A stretch of 64,000 nucleotides of DNA from Synanceia verrucosa (Eukaryota > Chordata > Actinopteri > Perciformes > Synanceiidae). The notes below the pieces were generated by a model. It saw only the letters and a program-made list of their open reading frames with translations, was not told where the DNA came from and ran no database searches. The stretch is taken from NCBI GenBank assembly GCA_029721515.1, contig CM056569.1, positions 12,626,507 to 12,690,506 on the forward strand. The letters are read 5' to 3'. This document shows, piece by piece, positions 1 through 12,365 of the stretch (position 1 is its first letter; each line of letters starts with the position of its first letter). The position numbers were made by a program, and so were the translations under genes.

Positions 1-2369
1 GACTTCCTGGCTATCCCCTTATTTACTCACCTTTATCATACTAATAATGATTCATTATTAATGACTTGTATTGCAGAATAATTCACTTTTAACACAGTCT
101 AAAGTCAATCCTTTGCTGCTGGACTGAAAACACTTAAGCATAGAAATATCTCAAACATGAGTAGCCTAAATAAAAACTTATTGCAGTTATAAAGCTAAAC
201 GTGTAGTTTTTGTATTACATTTGCAAGTTTTTATCAGTATCATATATAGCACAGAGCCTGAGATGCATAAGGAAGAGAGCTTGACCATTGAACACAGTTG
301 AATTATTTATAACTCCAATCTGAATGCCTGGTATGAAGGCAGTCTTTCCAACTTTTTTAAATGGTTCCAAAACCAGGATATGTGTATTTTTTTTTTATTT
401 TTTTTTTTTTCTGAGCGGACTCAGCAGACTCTGAAGGTTATTCATATCAAATAAAGTGTGACCCAGTCTGGCTCTGTTGTGTAGGAAACAAAGAGAATTC
501 ACCCCGACTGTGCTGCAGAAATAACTGAACCACAGGGAGCTGCTTAGGATGTAGGCAGGGTTAAATATTATTATATATAACATGTACTGACTGATAACTG
601 TAGTAAAATCTGGTCTGATTGCCTCAGTGCCGTGTTTGAAAGGTGTCACATGGAGCTTAGAAATACCAGTGAACCAGGGACTCATGGATTATTTTACTTT
701 CTGTCTGTGTTTTACCAGGGAAGTAGGGACCAGTGGGCTCCTGTCCCAAAAAGCTGGTGTACTCCTTTAAGGACTGAGCAAAGTGAGAAGAGAATTAGGA
801 CACACAGAGTCACAGAAAGTGCCTGAGGGCAGTGCTCTCTGTTTACATGAGAACCCCACTTTTGACCCCATCTCTCTCTTTTCACCCCTCCCTCATCACC
901 ATGTCCTCCCTCCACATGGCTCGTTTCTTCATCTCTTTCCCTCACATCCCTTCATCCTTTATCCTCTTTCTGATCGCTGCTGCTGTTTGTTGCTGGCTGT
1001 CAGATGACACACACACACACACTGACAGGAGGAGGAGGAGGAATGCGTTCTGATTTGCCCTCGTCTTTCTTCTGTGTTTCTGCTTGTTCTCACACGTGTG
1101 CTCTTGTGTGTGTGGTTGTTTTGTTCTGGGTGTGCGTTTCATGTCCAACGACTTCCTGTTTGAGCTTGTTGTAAAGCTCCAGAGCCAAACCATTTCCCTC
1201 CCTCCGTCTGCCGCTGCTCCACCCTCTCCAGCACGGCCACAATTCAATTTAAATGAATTCCAACTGGAATTCAGTTAAAATTCCTCCCCAACAACCAATT
1301 AAACAGAGACAGACAGCTTGTCTGCAGAGCAGCTTGGTTCTGTCAGAGTGCACAAAATCAGCTTTACACCTGAGCGTTAACCTTTGCATCCTTTGCAGTG
1401 TGTTTCATTCAGCTGGATTATGTTTACACCTAGTATTCAAATACACTTCCCTTTATGGTGTGGCTTTGCAAGCACTGTTTCTCTATTTAAAAAAACAAAA
1501 GAGGAATTCATCTCTGGGTACAAACACTCCTACATGTGTTTCTTTTTGTATGTTTTTGAATAGCATTTAGGCCTATAAAGAAGGTCACATGGATTCACTA
1601 GTTGCTCATTACTTGGACAGCCTTATGTGATGACTTTGGCTCCAGTTCAAAATGCCTGAGCGAAGCATGATGCACCATAAAATGCTGCAATTTGGTCGGG
1701 ATTATTTAGCCAGAATTGAAAGATCACAGCACAGTTCACTTAGAGGAGCTCAGGAACTGCAATCCTGGCATCAGTCAAGGACACTTAAGACACTTTAACG
1801 CTGCTGTTGACCTCAGTTTTTCTCAGCACTGTGTTGCTAAGACCAAACTGAGTTCAGACACTTGTTGTTGTTCTACGTTCACAAATATCCTGACGAAACA
1901 TCACCACCCCTATCTAGTTCGAAGATACTCTAAGGACGCTTTTACAAGCCAACATTTAGCCCGTATTAATGCAGCTCAGCCCTGTTTGGTCAGTAATCGT
2001 ACTTTGATGCGGATCATAACGACACTGGAAACTTGGAAACATATCCAAGTGAACCAAAATGCAGGGGATTATGGGCATGGTTGAACAGTGAGAAAAACAT
2101 TGAAGGCAATATTTCTAAGTCTTGGACTCCCCTGGAGGAGATGCAGTCGCTCCTCTGTACGCAGATCTCAGAAACTTAATTATTTGTTTGGGCTTTGTGC
2201 ACCATGAACCCAAACCACACTTAAGTATCAATATGGTTGCACGTACTTTTATATCATTCATATAGTTCTTTGAAATCATCCAAATATTTAGTTGTAGTAT
2301 AATTTGGTGAATTGCCAGCTAATTTAAACCTAAGTTGTCTATCAAGCTATATTATAGGTGCTAACGCAG

Positions 2370-2560
2370 GTGATAAAAGGAACAGTTGATCATTTTAGGA
2401 CATGAGAAGATCAATACCTCTCATGTCTGAATGCTCAATATGAAACTGCAGTCAGTTAGCTTAGCATAGCATCAGGAAAAGAAAAAAAAGGGGAAATGGC
2501 TAACGATAAAGCCCAGCAGATTTCCCCTGTTTCCGCTCTTAATTAAGCAAACAATGCGCT
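2370..2560. repeat. Degenerate teleost dispersed repeat
   Basis: The run from the AGGAACAGTT-like start through 'gagaagatcaatacctctca' to 'agttagcttagcata' and 'ccctgtttcc' resembles an interspersed repeat I recall as very common in percomorph genomes, with its typical 'ttagcttagcata' core. Fragments with similar phrases occur near 7276-7292, 8450-8505 and 26308-26325. The class (SINE or MITE) is not decided by the sequence. Assignment rests on recollection of the phrase set. Confidence 0.4.
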
Positions 2561-2931
2561 AACAATCCTCTCATTGAGTGTTTCTGTTTGATTAAGGGTG
2601 CTATTGTTACTAGTTTAATGCTTCCTGGAAATCTATTCAAATCAATTCAAATTCAACTCAATGTTTTTTTCAGTATTTCCATGATCAGGGATCACATGCA
2701 TGTTGAAGATTTCCACGAAGTGTAGTGTCTGATTATTTTCTTTTTTTTTTGACAAATTTCCTTCCATCTTCACCATCTTATAAGACTGTGTTAAAACTGT
2801 CGAACCTCTTGCAAGCTTTCTTCCTATATGCTCTCTCCCCCCATCTGTTGGTATTTTCCGATCAGCGTCTTTTTATTGTCTTGTTTTGTTGTTCCTGCTT
2901 GTCTTTGGCTGTCTTTATGCCATGGCGTGGA

Positions 2932-3050
2932 ATGTTTTTAAGACACCACAGCACTGATAAAACTCTGTAGCAGCCTTGAATGACTGTTGCTGTCCTTAAA
3001 TATGAGCAATATTGTCTTAACCGACACTGTTCATGTTGCACGCGCTGCAT
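2932..3050 (+). repeat. Copy 1 of a ~115 bp dispersed repeat
   Basis: This stretch pairs with 5243-5355 in the same orientation. Shared landmarks in order are 'gttttta', 'cca..acactga', 'aaactctgtagcagc/aaactgtagcagc', 'ttgaa..actgttgct', 'tccttaaata', 'atatt.tcta/ctta' and 'tgctcacgttg/tgttcatgttg'. Identity is roughly three quarters by eye with a few short indels. The family is not identified and no coding capacity is seen. Confidence 0.55.
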
Positions 3051-5242
3051 TGGATATAGTACAGAAAGCCCTGAGACGTGACAGCCAACATATCAGAAGC
3101 TTAGATGCAGATCTCTTCTGTCCGTAGAGGCGCTGTGTCATTGTGACCTGGAAACAGTCAAGGCTCCACTTTCCTGTGTGCCAGTGTGAGAAAGTTGATG
3201 TCCTGGTTGAACAATAGAGACGCATGAAAGCAAAAAGCCACAGAATGTGGTTACCAGTCAGTGAAGGGGAAATGCTGAGGTGAGATTAGGAGGAGGAGGA
3301 GGAAATACAGGCTTTTTGCGAAGGTCTGAAGGCCTGTCGAAAAACTGACAGAACTGCTGACATCCTGACAGAGCTGTGAGAAACAAGGGATGGATGGATA
3401 GAGGGAGGGAGAGAGGTGGAAGGTCAACCACATCCACATGTGAAGTGTGGGACTGACATCTGGACTGCTCCATCCCTGCTGCTCTTTCCCTCATTGCACT
3501 GTGATCTGAATGTCTGCCCCTGCATCTTAAATGTGATCTCTTCCCCATTCTTTCTCATGCCATCTTTCTATCACTCTATCTTCCTGCTTCTGTCTATCAG
3601 TGTCCATCTGCTTCCTGTCTTTCAGTTATGCCTCTTCTTCTTCTTGGATGTCTGTCTTGTCTTTTGTGCTCACACAACTCCTGTTTTGAAATCACCGCTG
3701 TGCCTCAGTGGACAGACTTTTTTTTTTGTCACCAAGAGCTGACCTCCTTTTCGCCATGGTTCTGGCAAAAACCTCGTATGCAACATCGCTTCTTTTTCTC
3801 TGAAGGATTGTAAAAATTGTTTCCTAAAAAAAGTGAAGAATTTTGTCACACAGAATCAGAATTGGGGAGGCAACGTTTAACAGTCTCCAACATACTCAGT
3901 GATTGGCAGATGATTCACAAATATTTGTTTTGCTTGTCATTTATAATCCAGAAAAACACGAGTTCAAGTTCAAGGAATGACTGTGAAAGAGACTATCCTC
4001 TTCCTCATATTTAACCGATATGACTTTCAACATAGTCATTCAAACTAGTTGTGATCGGGCCCAACCCAACCAGTATTTGTCATGTTATCTACCTTAACGC
4101 TACCTGTACACAAAGAGGTATTGTTCAGTAGGCAGAATATGGTGCTACCAGTTGTGGGTTAGCGGCTCATTTCCTGAGTGGATCACAGGAACGTTCAGTG
4201 ACCCCAGTGTGGATGAGCACATTATAGAAGAAAAGCACATTAGAGAAGAAAAATACCAAACATGTTTACACCTACACTATGTGATGCTGTTTTATTAAAC
4301 ACATCTGCCACAGGTCGCCTACCTCTCCTCTAAATACTGACTTCACTGACCTTCTTTCTGAATGAATTCTATGGCTTATTTTCCCACTCGTCTCTCTCTC
4401 TGGAGTCCAAAGGTTACCTGCTGTCATCAACTTTTACCATGTTGCCAAAGCAGCAGCTCAAACACACTCACACTAAGTGCACACTGGCCTCTTTCTCACT
4501 CTGCTCCTGTGAGTCGCACATGCTACGCCGGACCAAAGGTGCACTTGAAGCAGCCACTTTTTATCAGTTTCTCCTGCTAATGGCTTTCTCTTGACCCCCA
4601 TTGTACAACATGCACACATTAGTTTGTGGTGAGGGTGTTATGTAGGAAGAGAGGCAGAAGAGCTGTGTGTGTGTTTGTGTCTTTCTACATGCGTATGCCC
4701 CTTATAGATGACTTTTCAAGAGGGGCTCATTAGCTGGTGTCAGCCTCAGAGGGTGGTCTGTCCACTGTGTGTGCGTTTGACATTATGGTCAAGTAATGAA
4801 GGTGATTGTTGGCAGGTCAGGGTGTCCAGAGGGGGTCCGATCAATTAAGTGGAGAAAAAGGGATGAAAGTGTTGGATTGAAGGGATGACTGACGTGGAGA
4901 GAAAGATGAACGTGAAAGAATGAAAATAAAGGAAGGAAGCGAGGCGAGACTTCAGAAGGTTTCTACATATGGCAGTTAATTAGGGAGTGGGATGAGGTCC
5001 AATTATAGAGCTACCACCCTCTCTGATGCTGAAGACATACTGTAGGGTGCATGTTTATGGTAAACAAGGTGCCTGTGTGAAGGTCGAGCAGTAATGATTT
5101 CCTTTTTAGGTCCAACTATTACCTTTAACCATCTGGAAAATATAGCGACCTTGTTGTGTTGTCAAAAACTTTTACAGAGCAGTTACAGTGACTCTAAACA
5201 AGAAAACGTTGCTGACTATTTGTAATTTTTTGGATTAAATAG

Positions 5243-5355
5243 AGTTTTTATGATGCCACAACACTGAGTAAACTGTAGCAGCTTTGAACCACTGTTGCTC
5301 TCCTTAAATAAGAGAGATATTATCTAAACTGACAATGCTCACGTTGAGTAGACAA
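5243..5355 (+). repeat. Copy 2 of a ~115 bp dispersed repeat
   Basis: Direct-orientation relative of 2932-3050, about 2.3 kb downstream, with the landmarks listed there. Ends are approximate because similarity fades on both sides. It could be an old MITE or SINE fragment, or a local duplication. Confidence 0.55.
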
Positions 5356-5889
5356 TTACAATTTTGGTGACAAATTCCAAAACAGCAGTCTGAACCCCAG
5401 AGATATTCAGTTTATAGTAATACGAAAGTAGCAAATCCTCACATTTTTGAAGCCGGAGAAAGAATATTTGCCATTTTTCGTTGATATAAATGACTGTAAT
5501 GATATACTACCACTGTAACAGTTGTTTGTTTGTCATAGTGAAAGGTAGCATTAGAAAGTAACTGCCAGGTATGTAAAACTCCACAGAGGGAATTCAAATA
5601 TATGTGACCACAATGAGTGTGTATTGAGCCAAAGTGTTTGTGTGGCTTTAAGGCATCATGGGAGATGTTTGTGATCACACTGCTCTGGGTAAACTCCCTT
5701 TCTGCACTGAAACGTGCTTATTGTCAAGAGAAGAAGGGAAGTCGTGATTATAAACTGAGCCTGTTGTGGAATGGTTAAGATAAAACCAAAGTTAAGAGAT
5801 TGTGCAATGATCAGAATTAGGGATGTCCTGATTTGGTATTGATATTGTATATCGGTCCAATATCAGGAAAAATAGTGAGTATTGGATTA

Positions 5890-6688
5890 TACTAAGAGGC
5901 ATTAAAAACGCAACAAAGTCAATGTAAAATAAAATTGGATACAACTACTATACAAAAGAATGTTTTGTTTACTACCACTCGTGGCTATTGAAACTATGGA
6001 GCCACATTTTTCAGCTCAAACAATAAATTAACGTGGCAGACGGTACCAATCCCTGTTTTTGCATGTGTGATTAGTTAGGACATTGTTTGAAAGCTTTCAA
6101 TGAGTTCTTTTGGTGATTTGAGCTCAACTGGTCAAGGCTTTAAAAACCCGGAGGAAAAATGCAAGCTGTCACAGACGGTCACCATGCCACGCTTAGCAGC
6201 AAACATGAGGGAGCAGGCCATTGGTATGCTGAGATCCAGAATGACCGAAGCGAGGGTAGCCAGGCATTTTGGCGTCCACAGATGCACTATCTCACGCCTG
6301 CAGGCATGTTATGCACAGACATAATGTGCAGGTTATGGACTGGCCGCCTTATTCCCCGGATATGAATCCGATTGAACACCTTTGGGACAATCTGGATCGC
6401 CGTGTACGGCGTCGTATTCCACTGCCGGTGACGGTTGCTGATCTCCGTACTGCACTCTTGGAAGAGTGGGAAGCGATTCCAGTGGCCGAAATCAACGCGC
6501 TCATCATGTCTATACCACGACGATCACACTAGATACTGACATTTGTAATCCATGTGGATTCATTTTTCTACTGTTGCTTTTGTTCATTCATGTTCAGTAT
6601 CATACCAAGTGAAGTCGCCCAATAAATTATGAAAATTCAAATTAATATAGAAAAAAATACAATGTTGCGTTTTTAATGCCTCTTAGTG
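5890..6688. mobile_element. Internally deleted Tc1/mariner element, 799 bp
   Basis: Both ends carry a terminal inverted repeat: the left end reads 'actaagaggcattaaaaacg' from 5891 and the right end is its reverse complement, ending '...cctcttagtg' at 6688. The repeat is about 26 bp, with a C to T change at the outermost left base. The element is flanked by TA on both sides (5888-5889 and 6689-6690), the target duplication of Tc1/mariner elements. Full-length relatives are about 1.3-1.7 kb. This copy retains the start and the end of the transposase gene but not the middle, so it cannot encode an active enzyme. Confidence 0.85.
6184..6532 (+). pseudogene. Tc1-like transposase remnant: HTH joined to catalytic tail
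   Basis: From the ATG at 6184 the reading is a DNA-binding head (MPRLAANMREQAIGMLRSRM, then an 'ARHFGVHRCTISRL' helix-turn-helix) that stops at 6324. In another frame (6269-6532) follows the C-terminal end of a DDE transposase, with 'DWPPYSPDMNPIEHLWD'. That Glu is the third catalytic acid of Tc1 transposases. The first two Asp residues are absent, so an internal deletion of several hundred bases lies near 6305-6325 and shifted the frame. A family transposase is about 340 residues; roughly 45 and 70 remain here. Confidence 0.8.
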
Positions 6689-7354
6689 TATATTGGCCTG
6701 TGGCACAGAACCAGGGAAGTTTACTACGACCAACCTCACTGTGTATTTGAAGCAGCAAAGTATAATTTGTTTTTATTGGTTTTATTGAGGTTACTTTTCA
6801 GTCTTCCATTTTTTTATTTATTCTATTTTTTTATTATTATTTATTGGTTAATACTAACTGGGTCCGTTTCTCTCACACCTACTGTTGCTGACTATTGTTC
6901 TCTCTTTCAGAAATATTGATCAAGTCTTTTCTAACATCCCATACTACAAAATAACTCATAAAACTATGTATGCTGATGTCATATGGATATCAGTATCGGG
7001 CCAATACTCAGTATTGTTCCTGTTTTAATAAATTGCGTGGTATCGGATTGGTGACTGGACTCGAGTACTCGCCGACACTGATGCCAGCATTTTCTGCAGT
7101 ATCTGAGGTATTTCTGATACTGGTATATAGCACTGACTGTCATGCTATAGGTTGTGTGCACACCCAATATTTAAAGGTCCAGATTGTTGGATTTAGGGAG
7201 ATATATTGGCAGAAATAGAGCATAATATTTCTATTGTCTTTAGTATACAATCACCTGAGACTAAGAGTCATTGTGTTTGGTTAGCTTAGCATGAGTCCAC
7301 CATGTTGCTCCGCCATGTGTTTACTTACTGCACCTTACAAAGTATGTACTGTTG

Positions 7355-7556
7355 TAGAGCTGTGCGATTATACGATACATATCATAGTGCGATATAAATA
7401 TGTCCACCGTAGGATATAAGCTTCTGTTGTTTATATCATAAACGTTATCATGGGTTGGGGATGGGATATATTGTTGGGATATATATATATCATTATCAGG
7501 ATGTAAAATTATATAATATATAAAATATAAAATTTTGTCCACATCACACAGCACTA
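7355..7556. mobile_element. hAT-type MITE, ~202 bp
   Basis: The left end begins 'tagagctgtgcgat' and the right end is the inverse of 'tagtgctgtgtgat'. The flanking 8-mers are 'tactgttg' (7347-7354) and 'cactgtgg' (7557-7564), which agree at 6 of 8 positions, as expected for an aged hAT target duplication. The interior is AT-rich with 'gatata' runs and has no coding capacity, so it would depend on a transposase from elsewhere. Confidence 0.65.
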
Positions 7557-8444
7557 CACTGTGGCATTCAAGTTTTCTTAAGAAATGATTTTTTTTGTTG
7601 GAAAATGGCAACGCCTTCAGTAATGTATAAAGATATTTTCTGTATTGTGGTGGAGCATGAAACAGCTGTAAAAATGTATTGAGAGTGTGCTCTTACTGTC
7701 CCACTTATGAGCTTTTATCATTATTAGAATGAAGTCAAATAGGAACTGGATATTTCAGAAAGACTGGATTGAGAATGTTTTATTGGTGTGTTGACCAGCA
7801 GTAGCAAAGATTACCTGTTGCCATTTTTCCAACATTTTCCAACATTTCACTCCGTTGCAAATTATTTGCATTGTAGAGAGCAAATTAGTAGTAGACAAAA
7901 GATAAACAAACATGGCTGCAGATCTGCACGCTCAGGTTTGGAGAGGTCAGGTCGCAGCCTGAAGATGGTAATCACAGCGTTAAATTGGAGTTGGACAGTT
8001 TCCCACTGATTCCGGCGAGTAAACACATGTCACAAGTTTGGTGATTTATCGAGCAGAGAGTGGGCTTCATGTTTTAAAATGTTGCAGCTAAGCTGCTGTT
8101 CTATCAGTGGGATCATAGCTGGTTGGTGCTGCAGACAGTTAGCTGGATGCCCACTTTAAACAGGCTGAATAAACTGTTGCTTGGTAAGATCCCATGATGT
8201 GGTTGGACTCTAGATGTCATTCTCTCTCCTTCCACTCCTGATCTTTTTGTTTCTTTCCTCCTATCAATCTTCCTCAAACCATCTGCTGTATTCCTCCTGT
8301 TCTTATCCCAAATCCAAACATCCACCTCTCCTGCTAACTCCTCCATTAGCCGACTCTGGAGCCTAAACTCAAGGTATGTCTGGCTTGAAATGCACTAAAG
8401 AACGGGTCAGATGTTAAGATAAGTTAAACACTAAGGAACCTTAT

Positions 8445-8510
8445 TTAAGGAATATGTTAGGAAAATACACTTATTTGCTTTCTTGCATAGAAATGAGAAG
8501 CATGATTAGC
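8445..8510. repeat. Fragment of a teleost dispersed repeat
   Basis: 'acacttatttgctttcttgc' (8469-8488) followed by 'gagaagcatgattagctta' matches the opening of the same recalled percomorph repeat seen at 2370-2560. Only a fragment is preserved. No function is implied. Confidence 0.4.
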
Positions 8511-9942
8511 TTAATGTGATGTTCCTGTTTTGTTTATCCTGCTAATGTTGATCTCCTTGTTTAAGGCAAGCATGATTATTGAGAGTAAAATAGTCCTTGT
8601 AAAGTGATAATGTAGCAGTGGATCATTTGCGTGTCTGTAGTTCAGTATCCCACTTCATTGAGAAATTGATTTGTGTCAATTCTTCTTATGACCATTTACA
8701 TGTTTGTCATTTTATTTGTTCTGTCCCGTTATGAAATATAGTTTACAGCGGTCGGTTGTTTGTATGTTGGTGGGAAAGTTTTCTGTGGGTTAAGAGGGAG
8801 GTCTCTCTCTTCGCTTTATCTTCCCATCTGATGATGATGCTGATGATGACATGTGTACATGAGTCATCTGTCTCTGTAATAACAATCGGCATCATCATCA
8901 TTGTTTCCCAGGATGTCTGGACAGTGTGTTTGTCTTTTGAGCCAGAGAAGACCGCCTACCCCTGTAATTACAGAGCCAGCGGCTGTGTGTGTGCGGTCAT
9001 GGGATCTCTGTGTATGACCCCATAATGATGATGCTAATGACATGTTGATGCAGGCTCCTGTACCATCATTATGCTGCACATGAATGAGATCTTCATGCTG
9101 GCCGAGACGGTGCAGTTTCCAGCATCAAATCAGCTGCCACAAACAGCTCATTTCATGTCAGTCTGTCCTTCAAATGTTGCTGAAAGAAGTCTGTGAAGCT
9201 GCTTTTATTTCACAGCATACAAACACAAACTAATCATTTAAGTTCCAGGCTGTAGTTTTCAGGAATGAGAGCTTCATTGGGTCTCATTGTCAAAACTTTT
9301 GCCATATTGGTTGAATCACTTTACGGTCAAAAACTTCATATGTGTACAAATTCAAACTAGCAGATTTCTATTGATCCACTTCAGATGCAGTTCACATAGC
9401 CCTGTAGAATTAACATTCTCCTGATAATTTTTCCCCATTCAATCATTTTTCACATTATTATACACTGACTTGTTAATATCAACAGAACATTACAGATTAA
9501 GTGGTTTTATTTTTCATTTAAATATAAAATATAGAAACACAACATTGCTGTTGTTTTGAGAAACACAACACTCAGACCAGCTTAAGCCACATTTATTTGG
9601 AAGAGAAAATTAAATCAAATTATTCACTTTTTACCCAATTACCACAATTTACAGAAATGTTTGACTTTGCAGCTGTGCAGTTAGGTTTTATGTAGACATT
9701 TCAGTGGAGCACACTTTAAGTTATCCCTCTGAATACAGTGGTTTATGTTAAATGGCTTGTTCTTAGAAATCAACAGTAACTCTGGATAGGACAGTGCTGT
9801 TACATAATGTCAGTAAAACTGGTGGCTAAACATATGAAAATGAGACTTGGAGCTCACTTTATTCTAACTGTCCTGTGTGTGTTGGGGGTGAGATGATGTT
9901 ATTGTTCGTCCCTCTAACATCTCTATTTCTGTTCTCGTCTAG

Positions 9943-10029
9943 GAGCCCAACAGCGGGCCCCCCACCCTGGTAACCCTGAAAGTTGACCCAGATGGATTCT
10001 TCCTCTACTGGACTGGAGGGGCCAACCTG
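9943..10029 (+). CDS. plcb3 exon 2 (PH domain strand)
   Basis: Residues 1-29, phase 0 at both ends, acceptor '...cgtctag', donor 'gtgaga'. It contains 'LVTLKVDPDGFFLYWTG', the beta-strand segment of the PLC-beta PH domain. This is the first exon found; it is called exon 2 because the family places the start Met and ~30 residues in one earlier exon. Confidence 0.93.
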
Positions 10030-11587
10030 GTGAGACACACACACACTTTAGCAAACCATGCTGGATCTTTAATACACCAGCAGGGGTGTCTGTATGGATG
10101 TTACACTTCTTTGTTTACTTGAACTCCTTTTCGGCTGTCTTCCCAAACCGCTGTTTCTTCCTGCTCTCTATTTGTGCCGCCTTGTCTCTTATTGTGGTTT
10201 TGGCCAGTCCATTAGTTCAGCCGAAATGGGCTTCATCAATTTGTCTTTGTGGTCTTCATCCTTTTAGTCCTGCTTCTCTTTCCATCCATCTGTGCCTCCC
10301 AATGAACTGGCCTCCCCTCTGTGTCTTTGGTGGCTGCAGGCGCTTAAGCCATTAGTTTAGTAATATTGGATTGTAGGCATTTGGCTGACATGATTAGCCA
10401 GATGCACAATAGGCCGTGAGTCAGCAGGATGTTTAAGATTTTGATGATTACATATGTATTAAAGGGGTTTGATTTGAATCCCATCAACACAGCATCCTCG
10501 CTGGCTCCTCTCTTCTTCCAACAGTTTTTACCTTCCTTTCATATGCCCATCACTAGAAGTATATATGTGATGTTGGACTGGTCAGAACATTTTGGGACAC
10601 CTCTTGAATCGAGTGACATCTCAAGGCAGCTCTGTTTACCGTTTCCTGCGCTCTCTTTCTCTCTCACACTGTCCCTCCTTTTATTTCTGGCTGTCTGTTT
10701 ATCCTAAGGCATGTATGGAATGACCCGTTGATTGCCAATATTATCACTGCAATGTGTCTGTATGTTTTGAGTGTACGGTATATGTGTGTGTGCGCACATA
10801 TCTGGGCCAGAGGACGCGTCATGCTGTCTTGTGTGTCAGACTGTTCATGCGCTCACATAACGCACAGACGCTTTAAATACTAGATTATTCCTCCTGATGC
10901 CTGAGCTTTCATGTGTCTGTGCATGTGGTGTATTGCGTTAATAGGCCGTTTGTCGCCTGAGGTGCAGCTGTGACACTGTTTAGCAAAGAGTCAGACCAGT
11001 CTGTCATTGGATCTTTTCACTGTGACAGCGATGCTGCTGTGCACAATGACTGCAAACAGTTTTAAAACGACACAACTTGAGGCAAGAGGTTGTGTGCATT
11101 GACGTCTCATCACATGAGATGGAAAGCGAGACAGGAAGCTGCAGACTAGAAGGCCTTAGATCAGTCTTTCCTAAACAACTGTGAGCATGATAACAGAGGT
11201 GAAATATCGGTCAGATTTTTTTTTTTTTTTAATTTTGCTTATCTGTCATCACTCACTTATTTGCTTATAATCTCTGTTAATGTTAATGGTTTGACTGAGC
11301 TCGATTGTGCAGTACTCTTACTTCAGTAGCAGGAATACAGCTCGATGTTGGCCACAGAATCTGAAATATGCCTTCAAACTTCCAGACCACCAAGGCAGAG
11401 AACGGGGAAACGTATAGAAAGAGTCAGACTGACTAATAATGGTTTGCTTTAGACCAATAATCTGTAGTTTTTTCAGACATTGCTGTGGTGTGGTTTGAAC
11501 TGCGCTTCCCAGAAATCAACTGTGTGGCCAGCACTGTGACGTCTTTCTTCAGCTTTTCTATGGATTAAATTTCTACTCTGACGCAGG

Positions 11588-11632
<45 letters not shown>

Positions 11633-12304
11633 TACACACACACGTATATACGTGTGTGTGTATATATGTATATATATACACACACACGTATATACGTATA
11701 TACGTGTGTGTATATATATGTATATATATACGTATATACACACGTATATATATACGTGTGTATATCTGATATATATATATATATATATACGTATATACGT
11801 GTATACACGCATACGTATATATATATATATACACGTGTATACGTCTTGCGTGTACACGTGTGTATACGTGTACACGTCTTGTAGATATACATTAACGTGT
11901 GTATACGTACACGTGTGTATACATTACACGTGTACACGTGTGTATGTATATATAAGTGTATATATACACGTACTGTATATATATATACACGTGTATATAT
12001 ATACACGTACTGTATATATATATACACGTGTATATATACACACGTATATACGTATATATACACACGTATATATACGTGTGTATATATACATGTATATATG
12101 ACTATATGTGTGTGTGTTTATATTCATACAAATATATGTATATATATATTTATATATATGTGTGTATATATATATATATGTATACTGTATTTAAACACAC
12201 TTATATAGAGTATATATGTGTGTATATGTGTGTGTTTATGTATATGTGTGTATATTCATATATACACACACACACACGTATATACACGTGTATATATATA
12301 CGTG

Positions 12305-12365
<61 letters not shown>

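Larger units (their letters stand above)
5815..7135. mobile_element. Possible old hAT-like element split by a Tc1-like insertion
   Basis: The left part (5819-5889, 'gggatgtcctgatttggtat' and 'tatcggtccaatatcagg') and the right part (6980-7130, 'atatcagtatcgggccaata', 'gtatcggattggtgactgga') resemble a widespread fish repeat rich in the words 'tatcggtccgatat' and 'ggactcgagtactcg'. A younger Tc1-like copy (5890-6688) interrupts it. No clean terminal inverted repeat or target-site duplication of the outer element was found, so limits and class are guesses. Confidence 0.3.
1..9942. other. Upstream or intron 1 of plcb3, no coding exon recognised
   Basis: No exon with a credible protein match was found here on either strand. 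The family's first coding exon (start Met through a Lys-Phe-Ile-Lys-Trp-Asp type segment) was looked for and not found, so it probably lies left of the window and this stretch would then be intron 1. It holds interspersed repeats (listed separately), an oligo-T tract near 389-410, a short CA run near 1009-1022, and otherwise AT-rich unique-looking sequence. No promoter or CpG-rich block stands out. Confidence 0.6.

Noticed and set aside
4965..5010. A possible plcb3 first exon reading Ile-Arg-Glu-Trp-Asp-Glu
   Set aside because: It resembles the family's 'FIKWDE' only by a few residues, lacks an upstream Met in frame and has no acceptable donor.
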